Shown: positions 8,342 through 14,774 of the stretch, piece after piece
Numbering within the stretch: position 1 is the first letter of the stretch
Layout of the letters: each line of letters starts with the position of its first letter
Assembly: GCA_964650975.1 (NCBI GenBank)
Contig: CAZYWA010000006.1
Coordinates: 1-43,159 of the forward strand
Source of the DNA: CAZYWA01 sp964650975 [NCBI: uncultured bacterium]
GTDB lineage: Bacteria; JADJOY01
Length of the DNA: 43,159 nt
Direction: 5' to 3'
Position numbers and translations under genes: made by a program
The notes under the pieces: generated by a model
The model's database searches: none
Seen by the model: the letters and a program-made list of their open reading frames with translations, nothing else
Told to the model about the DNA's origin: nothing

Positions 8342-9967
8342 TCACTCGCCCGCTGCTCGTGCCGTCAGATGAACCGCCGAGCCCGTCGGGCTCGCGAGCA
8401 AGATCCATCCGCCTGGAACCTGGTCGAGACTCTGCTGAGCGAGCCCGTCGAGCGTCAGCGCGGGTGACGCCGAACCCGGGATCCAGATCTCGAACGGGCT
8501 CGCGTCCGCGCTCGCATTGACGGTGCCGTCGAGCGTGAGCACGCCCGACGCGGGATCGGACGTAAACGTGATCGTGCCGGGAAAGCGCCGCGGATAGGGA
8601 CGCGACAGCACCCGCGCGTTCGCCGCGACCAGGCCCACCTCCACGCCGCCCGGATTCGCCGGATCGTCGCAGCGGCTGAGCAGCAAGTTGCCGTTCGCGT
8701 CGCCGTGGTCGCCGCTCGGCCACGAGACCCCGTGCGGATCGCCGCACGCACCGCGCCACGACCACCACGCTCCGCCCACCTGGAATTCGTCCTCGAGCGC
8801 CGCGTAGCGCGTGGCGTAAACGCCGTCGGGTGCGCCGAACCAGCCCCATTCGCCGGACCAGAACGGCGTCCGGTACGCATCCGCTTCGCGCTGCGCTTCC
8901 TCGAAACCGAAGCGCAGCGGGATCACCGGCTTGCCGAAGAGACCGATGTCGGCGCTGATCGACTCGACGTAGATGTGCGGCGCGTAGACGATCTGATCGT
9001 CACCGGTGAAGGGCACCGCTTTCTCGATCGGAAACGCCGACCACACGGCGCTCGGCTCGAAGAACACCGGTTTGTGGAAATCGGCGCGCTCGACGGCGCG
9101 GATCGCGTCGAGCGCGCGCCGGTGAAACGCGGGCTTTCGGATCTGGATCGTGTAGTCGTAGTCGAGACCCCAGTTGGGCTCGTTGAGCAGGTCGTAGCCG
9201 GCCACCGTGGTGTCGTCGCGGAACTCGCGCGCCAGCCACGCCCACGTGTCGATCAGCTCCTGCTCGATGCCGTCACGATCGTTCCAGAAGCTCTCCCACG
9301 CGTTCATGACCGCGGGCGCCAGCTCGCGGACCATGAAGCGGCAGCGCGATTTGCCGTCGGTGAAGGTCGCCCACTCGGGAGCGCCGTCCCAGCCTTGATT
9401 GGGGGAGAAAGGCGGCGGGCAGGTCTGGTCGACGGCGGTGTTGACGTATTTGCCCCACGCGTCCTGGTGCATGTCGAGGATCACGTAAATGCCGCGATCG
9501 CGCGCCCAGCCGACCACCTCGCGAACGCGTGCGAGATAGTCGTCGGACCGGACGCCACGCTCGGGCTCGAGCGCGCTCCAGTGGACGATCAGGCGGATCG
9601 AGCTCATGCCGAGGGCGGCGATCTCGTCGAGATCGTGCTCGGTCACACCCGCCGACGAGGGCACACCCGGGTTGCCCTGGAAATAGTCGCCGAGCCCGAT
9701 CACCGCGACTCCGCGCAGCAGCATGTTGCGGCCGAGCGAGTCCTGGATGCGGCGATCGGCGACGTGCAGGGGAGGGAGCCCGGCGGCGGGTGCGCCCGCG
9801 GCTCCTCGCCCTTCGCTGCCGCAGCTTGCCGCCGCGGCCAGCACGACGATCGTGAGCCCGAGGAGCGCTCTCGCGACGATCGTCGGAGGGACGCGCTCCG
9901 TCGCGTCCGCGCCGTTCGATGGCGATGCCAGCGCGGACCGGCGGGAGCCGGTCCCTCCCAGGTGCAT
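8342..9967 (-). CDS. GH5 endoglycoceramidase-like lipoprotein
   Basis: A 541-residue exported glycoside hydrolase of family GH5. A hydrophobic segment (33-48) ends in the lipobox AAASC (Cys49). The TIM barrel shows MLLRGVAV (82-89), DMHQDAWGKY (165-174), the acid/base in LNEPNWG (Glu263) and the nucleophile in FWSGEWGWFG (Glu373). The DMHQD motif and a C-terminal beta domain resemble endoglycoceramidases, which release glycans from glycosphingolipids; another beta-glucosidic substrate is possible. Residues about 3-28 are encoded by a hairpin-pair repeat (9886-9959). No ATG, GTG or TTG suits as a start between that stretch and the hydrophobic core, so the repeat is probably translated. The gene ends 20 nt inside the 3' edge of the convergent repeat cluster. 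Confidence 0.82.
   Translation of the reverse strand: MHLGGTGSRRSALASPSNGADATERVPPTIVARALLGLTIVVLAAAASCGSEGRGAAGAPAAGLPPLHVADRRIQDSLGRNMLLRGVAVIGLGDYFQGNPGVPSSAGVTEHDLDEIAALGMSSIRLIVHWSALEPERGVRSDDYLARVREVVGWARDRGIYVILDMHQDAWGKYVNTAVDQTCPPPFSPNQGWDGAPEWATFTDGKSRCRFMVRELAPAVMNAWESFWNDRDGIEQELIDTWAWLAREFRDDTTVAGYDLLNEPNWGLDYDYTIQIRKPAFHRRALDAIRAVERADFHKPVFFEPSAVWSAFPIEKAVPFTGDDQIVYAPHIYVESISADIGLFGKPVIPLRFGFEEAQREADAYRTPFWSGEWGWFGAPDGVYATRYAALEDEFQVGGAWWSWRGACGDPHGVSWPSGDHGDANGNLLLSRCDDPANPGGVEVGLVAANARVLSRPYPRRFPGTITFTSDPASGVLTLDGTVNASADASPFEIWIPGSASPALTLDGLAQQSLDQVPGGWILLASPTGSAVHLTARAAGE
9886..9959. repeat. Variant hairpin pair in GH5 gene 5' end (locus 4)
   Basis: First hairpin: foot GGAG (9886-9889), stem GGACGCG (9890-9896), loop CTCCGT (9897-9902), stem CGCGTCC (9903-9909). 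The second is inverted: stem GGACCGG (9936-9942), loop CGGGAG (9943-9948), stem CCGGTCC (9949-9955), foot CTCC (9956-9959). The 4+7+6+7 geometry is exact, but both loops differ from the usual GTCCCT. The pair lies inside the first codons of the GH5 gene. Confidence 0.75.
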
Positions 9968-9978
9968 CGCGTGCTCGA

Positions 9979-11037
9979 TCACCGGACTGGGAGCGCGTAG
10001 AGCAGGCCGCCCTTGGTCCAGAGATTGTTCAGTCCGCGGTCGAGGCCGAGCGGCGAGCCCTTGCCGACGTTGCGATCGTAGATCTCGCCGTAGTTGCCGA
10101 CCTGGCGGATCGCCTCGAGCGCCCACTTCTCGCTCAGCCCGAGCGCCTGGCCCATGCCGGGGATCGAGCCCAGAAGACGCTTCACGTTGGGCGACGGGCT
10201 CGACGTGGCGAGATCGGCCGCGTTCTTCGAGGTGATGCCTTGCTCCTCGGCCTCGATCAGCGCCTGCAGCACCCAGCGCACGATGTCTTCCCACTTGGGA
10301 TCGCCGTGCCGCACCGCCGGGCCGAACGGCTCCTTCGAGATCGTCTCCGGCAGCAGCACTTGCTCACCCGCTGACGGTGCCAGCGTCGCGCGGATCGACG
10401 CGAGCGCCGAGAGATCCGTGGTCATCGCGTCGCAGCGTCCGGCGAAATAGGTCTTGGTGAACTCCTCGAACTTCTCGATCACCACCGGTTTCAGCTCGAG
10501 CCCGAAGGTGCGCGAGAAATCGGAAAGGTTGAGCTCGGTGGTGGTGCCCGGCTGCACGCACACCGTGGCTCCCTTGAGCTCCTTGGCGCTCTTCACGCCG
10601 AGCTTCTTGGGCACCAGAAAACCTTGGCCGTCGTAAAAATCGACGCCCGCGAAGTCGAGCGCCAGCGAGGTGTCGCGGGTGAGTGTCCAGGTGGTGTTCC
10701 GCGACAGCACGTCGATCTCGCCCGCCTGCAGCGCGGTGAAGCGCTGCTGCGCGCTGAGCGGCGTGAACTTGACCTTGTTCGCGTCGCCCAGCACCGCCGC
10801 CGCGAGCGCGCGGCAGAAATCGGCGTCGAGCCCGACCCACTTCCCCTGACTGTCGGCGATCGAGAATCCCGCGAGCCCGACGTTCACGCCGCACGCCAGC
10901 GCCCCGCGCTGCTGGATCGTCTCGAGCGTCCCGGCGCGTGCGGTCGTCGCCGCGACCAGAATCGCCCCGAGCACCGCGGCTCTCTGCCATCTCGGCGGGA
11001 CGCCTCGCCCGGATCTCGGCCCTCGATTTCCCATCAT
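9979..11037 (-). CDS. General L-amino-acid ABC transporter substrate-binding protein
   Basis: Periplasmic binding protein of 352 residues, AapJ-like. A signal peptide (about 15-33, RAAVLGAILVAATTARAG) precedes a family 3 solute-binding domain: LETIQQRGALACGVN, a segment with GLDADFCRALAAAVLG, and FTPLSAQQRFTALQAGEIDVL. The C-terminal end (YGEIYDRNVGKGSPLGL, then LNNLW) is typical of the AapJ/BztA subfamily. The start ATG 11037 overlaps the upstream GFA stop (ATGA; a tandem ATG at 11034 is also possible), so the two genes are coupled. No permease (aapQ/M) or ATPase gene is in the window. The protein is therefore an orphan, feeding a distant transporter or acting as a sensor. Confidence 0.88.
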   Translation of the reverse strand: MMGNRGPRSGRGVPPRWQRAAVLGAILVAATTARAGTLETIQQRGALACGVNVGLAGFSIADSQGKWVGLDADFCRALAAAVLGDANKVKFTPLSAQQRFTALQAGEIDVLSRNTTWTLTRDTSLALDFAGVDFYDGQGFLVPKKLGVKSAKELKGATVCVQPGTTTELNLSDFSRTFGLELKPVVIEKFEEFTKTYFAGRCDAMTTDLSALASIRATLAPSAGEQVLLPETISKEPFGPAVRHGDPKWEDIVRWVLQALIEAEEQGITSKNAADLATSSPSPNVKRLLGSIPGMGQALGLSEKWALEAIRQVGNYGEIYDRNVGKGSPLGLDRGLNNLWTKGGLLYALPVR

Positions 11038-11468
11038 TCCGGCAGCGTCGCGCCCGAGCCGCCCATCTCCTTCGGCATGTCCTTCATCTTGGGCAAGCCG
11101 TCGCGCACCGACAGCACCTTCTCTTCGTAGAAGATGTGCATCGCCGGCTTGAACGGGAACGTGGGGATCTTGGCCGCGAAGATGTCGACCAGACCGAAGG
11201 TCGGGTGGTCGCCGAACACGGCGCCGCCGCACGCGGTGCACCACTTGCGATGAGTTTGCGGATTCTTGCTGAACGAGCCCAGCTTGTCGGCACCCTTGGT
11301 GATCTTCATCGACTCGGGTTTCCACAGCGAGAACGCGTTGATCGGGCCCGCCGACCACTCCCGGCACGAGTTGCAGTGGCAGTAGCCCATCGCCACTGGC
11401 TCGCCGGTCATCGTGAACTGCACGGCACCGCAGAAGCAGCTTCCTGGATAGGACTTCGCGTCGCTCAT
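11034..11468 (-). CDS. GFA/CENP-V family zinc protein
   Basis: A 144-residue protein of the GFA (glutathione-dependent formaldehyde-activating) fold, named after Gfa; most members have no proven reaction. The zinc cysteines are all visible: CFC (11-13), CHCNSC (30-35) and CTAC (77-80). A GGAGGA Shine-Dalgarno lies just upstream of ATG 11468. The gene is first in a two-gene minus-strand unit with the amino-acid binding protein. It is separated from the MOSC gene by a hairpin-pair repeat. The C-terminus is Met/Lys rich. No formaldehyde pathway genes are nearby, so a detoxification role is not supported here. Confidence 0.88.
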   Translation of the reverse strand: MSDAKSYPGSCFCGAVQFTMTGEPVAMGYCHCNSCREWSAGPINAFSLWKPESMKITKGADKLGSFSKNPQTHRKWCTACGGAVFGDHPTFGLVDIFAAKIPTFPFKPAMHIFYEEKVLSVRDGLPKMKDMPKEMGGSGATLPE

Positions 11469-11557
11469 GAGGATCCTCCGTGAGGTTGGCGGTACGCCTT
11501 GGATGGGATCGTAGCGCGGGACCCGCCAGCCTGCATCACTTCGGGTGGTTGCCGAAT

Positions 11558-11633
11558 GGAGGGCTGCGGTCCCTCACAGCCGCAGCGTTCCACCTCGATC
11601 CAGCGCTGCGGACGCGAGGGACCGCGTCCCTCC
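11558..11633. repeat. 76-bp hairpin pair (locus 5: A then inverted B)
   Basis: Foot GGAG (11558-11561), stem GGCTGCG (11562-11568), loop GTCCCT (11569-11574), stem CACAGCC (11575-11581, one mismatch). After a 28-nt spacer comes stem GGACGCG (11610-11616), loop AGGGAC (11617-11622), stem CGCGTCC (11623-11629) and foot CTCC (11630-11633). It lies between two minus-strand genes in a tandem gap. Confidence 0.88.
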
Positions 11634-11648
11634 AGGGCTTGGACTCCC

Positions 11649-12290
11649 TCAATCGATCAATCGAACCGGATCGCCCACGCGCAGCACGCCGCCTTTCAGC
11701 ACCGAGCAGTTGAGCGCCAGGCTGCCGCCGAACTCACGGTGGATCTTGCGCAGTACCTCGACGTCCTGCACCTGCGTGTCGGGATCGAACGTCGTCATGA
11801 TGCAGCGCTGGCGCAGATCCTGGATGCCGATCCGTACGTCGCCCGCTTCGAGGATCGAGCCCTCCCATTCGCGCTCGGCCTGCCCTTCGACTCCGGCGAT
11901 CACGACGTTCGGGCGCAAGCGGCGGTAGTCGTAGCCGAAGGCGTCGAGCGCGCCGTCGGTCGCCACCAGGAGTGGCAGCACGTCGAAGCGCTCCGGCCCG
12001 TCCCAGCGCACCAGCTCCGCGGTGTCGTCGCCGGCGGCCGCGCGCACGTCGGCGGCCACGGTGGGATCGGTCCACGGCCGGCCGTCGACCAGCGGCTCGC
12101 CGTCTTCGCCGAGGATCGCGTGGTGACCGAGCAGCTTGGGCCGCGATCGCGACGTCACCGTGCGCCCGCGCGCATCGCGAACGTGCACCACCCGGTCTCC
12201 CTCGATGCCCAGGGCGGTGACGAGCGCTTGCTCGAGCCGCTCGCCCCCCATCGACTTGACCGGATAGCGCCAGATCTCACGCACGAGCAT
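11649..12290 (-). CDS. MOSC domain protein (YcbX/mARC-like)
   Basis: A 213-residue protein with the N-terminal beta-barrel (EIWRYPVKSMGGE, residues 5-17) and MOSC domain of YcbX and mARC proteins. These bind molybdenum cofactor and can reduce N-hydroxylated compounds. The conserved cysteine that ligates molybdenum is Cys163 in RCIMTTFDPDT, and the domain end (NCSVLKGGVLRVGD) is present. Compared with E. coli YcbX (about 370 aa) it lacks the C-terminal ferredoxin domain, so an external electron donor would be needed. It stands alone between repeat loci. Activity is inferred from the family only. Confidence 0.85.
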   Translation of the reverse strand: MLVREIWRYPVKSMGGERLEQALVTALGIEGDRVVHVRDARGRTVTSRSRPKLLGHHAILGEDGEPLVDGRPWTDPTVAADVRAAAGDDTAELVRWDGPERFDVLPLLVATDGALDAFGYDYRRLRPNVVIAGVEGQAEREWEGSILEAGDVRIGIQDLRQRCIMTTFDPDTQVQDVEVLRKIHREFGGSLALNCSVLKGGVLRVGDPVRLID

Positions 12291-12353
12291 GGAGAAATCC
12301 TCCCAGGGCCTGGGCGCCCGGTTCAGCGTCGCGCTTCATCCTGCGATTCGGCT

Positions 12354-12377
12354 GGAGGCCCACCGGTCCCCGCTGGG
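12354..12377 (+). repeat. Decayed GTCCCT-type hairpin (locus 6)
   Basis: Foot GGAG (12354-12357), then CCCACCG (12359-12365), loop GTCCCC, and a damaged right arm GCTGGG in place of CGGTGGG. It lies in the 423-bp gap 12291-12713, next to the gene relic, and seems to be a degenerate C/E-type unit without a partner. Confidence 0.55.
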
Positions 12378-12395
12378 CAGCGATCGATCTGCCCT

Positions 12396-12561
12396 TCAAA
12401 ACCCGTTGTCGCGCAGGAACCGCACGTGGTCCCGGCCGCGCGGCGTGAGATCGGTGAACGGCGGTTCGTAGAGCGCCAGCGCGCTCATCAACGCCCCGGT
12501 CCGTGAGGTGATCGACGACGAGGTCCACGAAACTCGATCTGATTCGCGGTCAAGCTCTTCA
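12396..12561 (-). pseudogene. Frameshifted relic of a restriction-helicase (HsdR-type) C-terminus
   Basis: Read on the minus strand, three successive frames give SLTANQIEF, then VDLVVDHLTDRG, then VMSALALYEPPFTDL ending at TGA 12396-12398. Joined, they match the end of type I restriction R subunits and related DEAD/DEAH enzymes (pattern LTxNQIEFxxLIVDHLTxxGVMxxxxLYExPFTD). Each join needs removal of one extra T: one in GAGTTTCGTGG and one in GGCGTTGATG. Both are +1 changes at short T runs. No upstream helicase domains are recognisable, so this looks like a dead fragment about 55 codons long. The recognition rests on my memory of the family pattern; the frameshifts are directly visible. Confidence 0.6.
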
Positions 12562-12713
12562 ACGAACGACGGAGCCCGTCCGATTCTCCGTTGGCGTCCT
12601 TCCGGCTCAGCGTCGCCGGACTTTCGGCTTGGCCGAGGAGCGCGCGCCTCGAATCCGGTCGAGCCCGGTGCGCAGGCGCGATGTCCTTCCGGCGCTCCAT
12701 CCCTTCGGTGAGC

Positions 12714-13583
12714 CTAATGAAGCGATCCCGGCTCGTCGTCCTCGTCCAGATCGTCGTCGTCCTCCTCGTCTTCGTTCTCGTTCCACCCGTAATCCGCGAG
12801 CGAGCTGGCTTCGAGGACGGCTTCGGCGATCTCCGGGTCGTCGGAATCCGCCAGGTCGGCGAGAATCACGGCGGCTTCCTGTGGACGAAGTTCTCCCACC
12901 GCCCCGATCGCGGCCAGAAGCAAGCGCCGGTCGGGGTCGGGGGCCGTGATCAGGCCCAGGACGTGCGGCCAGACCGCCTCGATCTCCCAGGTGCCGGCGG
13001 CCACGACCGCTGCGGCATGGATGTCGTGGTCCGCGGTGTCCAGTGACGCCAGGATTTCCTCGTCGAATCCGCGCACGAAACGCGTGCAGAAGATGCCGGT
13101 GAGCTTCCACTCGCGGTCGTCGCTCGCGCAGGTGGAGCGGATCGCCTCGACGTGCCACTCGACCGGCGCCCGCACCGACGCCTCCAAGATCCGCCGCCGG
13201 ACCTCCTTCGAGACGCCCGTGTCCAGATGGAGACTGCGCATCGTCTCTCCGATCTCGCGGAACGTGTCCTCGCCGATCGCGACGAAATCGGGGTCGTCGA
13301 AGCCGTCGGTGTCGCAGCTCTCGAGGACGGGGCCGAGCGAGATCGCGGCCGTGGAGCGGACGGCGTCGGGCTGCTCGGCGCTTCGGAGCAGGGCGAGCAA
13401 GGCATGAGCCAGTTCGTCGTTGATGACCACCGAATTCCCCGCCAGCTCGGCGGCGAGGACCCGCTGCTCCTCGCCGGCGCGCGGGTCGCGCAACACGTCG
13501 AGGAGGTCGGTTGCGGTGTCTTCAGGCCAATCCCAAGGCGGGGTTTCGTCCAGCCGCTTCAGCGCTTTCAGGGTGAGGGTCAC
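12714..13583 (-). CDS. HEAT-repeat-like helical protein with acidic tail
   Basis: A 289-residue, all-helical cytoplasmic protein. Repeated helix pairs with buried Ala/Leu (for example QRVLAAELAGNS, VRSTAAISLGPVLESC, IHAAAVVAAGTWEIE, RRLLLAAIGAVGEL and EIAEAVLEASSLADYG) fit HEAT repeats, a protein-binding scaffold. The last 25 residues are strongly acidic (NENEDEEDDDDLDEDDEP). The start is GTG 13583 with a GAGG element a few bases upstream. No enzymatic motif is present. It follows the HTH regulator on the same strand with an 80-bp gap, so co-transcription is possible. Function unknown. Confidence 0.72.
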   Translation of the reverse strand: MTLTLKALKRLDETPPWDWPEDTATDLLDVLRDPRAGEEQRVLAAELAGNSVVINDELAHALLALLRSAEQPDAVRSTAAISLGPVLESCDTDGFDDPDFVAIGEDTFREIGETMRSLHLDTGVSKEVRRRILEASVRAPVEWHVEAIRSTCASDDREWKLTGIFCTRFVRGFDEEILASLDTADHDIHAAAVVAAGTWEIEAVWPHVLGLITAPDPDRRLLLAAIGAVGELRPQEAAVILADLADSDDPEIAEAVLEASSLADYGWNENEDEEDDDDLDEDDEPGSLH

Positions 13584-13663
13584 CGTCGCCTCGCTTTCTC
13601 GACGACCGGCCGGGTCCTCTGGCGGTCGTCACCGCAACGCTATCACCCGTATCGGGGCTTGCT

Positions 13664-14506
13664 TCAGCGGCTGCGACGCGTGCGCGACGATTTTTCGGTT
13701 CGCGCCGCTGTCGAAGCCGACGAGGTCGCGGGAGCCGAGGTCGGAGGAGGCGCCGCGGCGCACACGATGCGCACGTCTTGGGATGCCTGGCCGTCGGTCA
13801 CCACCAGCGGCCAAGCCCACTCCTCGACGCTCTCCGGCCCGGCGGAGCCGCGCGCCTTCGAGAGATGGTGCACGTCGAGGGCGTACTCGCCGGGCGGGAG
13901 GCCGCCGGGGATGTCGAAGAGGCCGGCGTCCCGACCATCCTTGGCCGGGGGCAGCTCGAAGCTTGCGCCGGCCAGCGCCGCGCTGCGGCTGTCCATCGGT
14001 CCCGCGGCGGCGCTGGCGTGAGCGCGCACGCCGACCAGCGCTGACCAGCCGCGCCCGACGTTCATCCGATACGCGAACGCGTGGCCCGTGACCGGCATGC
14101 CGTCGCGGTCCAGGACGCGGCCGAACGCGCGGACGGGCGGTGCGCCGCCGCTCCGCACCAGGTCGAGCAGAGTCGCGGTTTCGTCGTCGCCCAGGTTCCG
14201 GCCGCGCAGCCGCAATGCCAGTGCCAGGGCGAGGTCGGCTTGCGCGGGCGTGGCCTTGGCGAGGTCGATCTCGAGCGGGCGGGTCATCGCGGCGGCGCGC
14301 TCGAGGCCGGCGATGGTCACGCCGGCGATCGCCTTCACGATCGCGGGCCAGTGCGCGGATCCGATCGGTGCTCGCTCGCCCGACTCGACCTGGCTGATGT
14401 AGCCGTGCGAGACGCCCACGGCTTTCGCCAGCTCTTGCTGGCTCACGCGGGCGGCTTTGCGTTGGGAGCGGAGGTATTTGCCGAAGGCGGTGGCTGTGGA
14501 AGGCAT
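13664..14506 (-). CDS. XRE-family HTH regulator fused to a beta-sandwich domain
   Basis: A 280-residue protein. Residues 7-62 form an XRE-type helix-turn-helix: FGKYLRSQRKAARVSQQELAKAVGVSHGYISQVESGER, with the recognition helix around VSHGYISQVE (the run is broken here: FGKYLRSQRKAARVS then QQELAKAVG). The middle is helical (75-125). Residues about 130-245 look like a transthyretin/carboxypeptidase-regulatory beta-sandwich: VRAFGRVLDRDGMPVTGHAFAY, then LFDIPGGLPPGEYALDVHHL. The Ala/Ser/Arg-rich tail looks disordered. Such sandwiches are normally extracellular, so the fusion to a DNA-binding domain is unusual. Three direct repeats directly upstream suggest autoregulation. Target genes are unknown; the downstream HEAT gene is the obvious candidate. 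Confidence 0.78.
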   Translation of the reverse strand: MPSTATAFGKYLRSQRKAARVSQQELAKAVGVSHGYISQVESGERAPIGSAHWPAIVKAIAGVTIAGLERAAAMTRPLEIDLAKATPAQADLALALALRLRGRNLGDDETATLLDLVRSGGAPPVRAFGRVLDRDGMPVTGHAFAYRMNVGRGWSALVGVRAHASAAAGPMDSRSAALAGASFELPPAKDGRDAGLFDIPGGLPPGEYALDVHHLSKARGSAGPESVEEWAWPLVVTDGQASQDVRIVCAAAPPPTSAPATSSASTAARTEKSSRTRRSR

Positions 14507-14517
14507 GGTGAGAGCTA

Positions 14518-14575
14518 GTTTACAACAAGCTGACGTGGAACGTTACAAGCAGCGCGAAGAAATAGTTACAGACAG
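14518..14575 (-). promoter_or_regulatory. Three direct repeats, probable operator of the XRE regulator
   Basis: Within an AT-richer patch directly upstream of the regulator start, the + strand reads GTTTACAACAAGC (14518-14530), GTTACAAGCAGC (14542-14553) and GTTACAGACAGC (14564-14575). Starts are 24 and 22 bp apart, about two helical turns, so all three would face the same side of the DNA. On the minus strand the core is GCTGnnTGTAAC. The array spans 12-69 bp upstream of the start codon, where a promoter must lie. Autoregulation is inference. Confidence 0.55.
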
Positions 14576-14726
14576 CTAAAGAGTAAGAGAGTTGTGGCCG
14601 TGAAAAGATGGATTTTGTGCGGAAAATACGGCGAAAGGACCGTTTTCAGCGCTCGAAGCGGCGTCCGAGGCCCCGCGGATGCGCGGAGCGTCGACCGTGC
14701 GCGATCCTCCCGCTGGCCGAGGCTGC

Positions 14727-14750
14727 GGCTGCGAGGGACCGCAGCCCTCC
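14727..14750 (-). repeat. Single inverted A hairpin (locus 7)
   Basis: Stem GGCTGCG (14727-14733), loop AGGGAC (14734-14739), stem CGCAGCC (14740-14746), foot CTCC (14747-14750). No intact partner is visible on its left. It lies 25 bp downstream of the OPT transporter stop, in the gap 14507-14774; the rest of that gap holds the operator repeats. Confidence 0.8.
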
Positions 14751-14774
14751 AGTTGGGCATGGGAAGACGTGGGT

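Noticed and set aside
9968-10294. N-terminal extension of the GH5 frame into the neighbouring gene
   Set aside because: It lies antisense-free but within the coding sequence of the amino-acid binding protein in another frame, and has no conserved features; ATG 9967 is a better start.
13600-13635. Possible decayed hairpin around GGCCGGGTCCTCTGG
   Set aside because: Arms do not pair well enough and the foot is missing; could be chance in GC-rich DNA.
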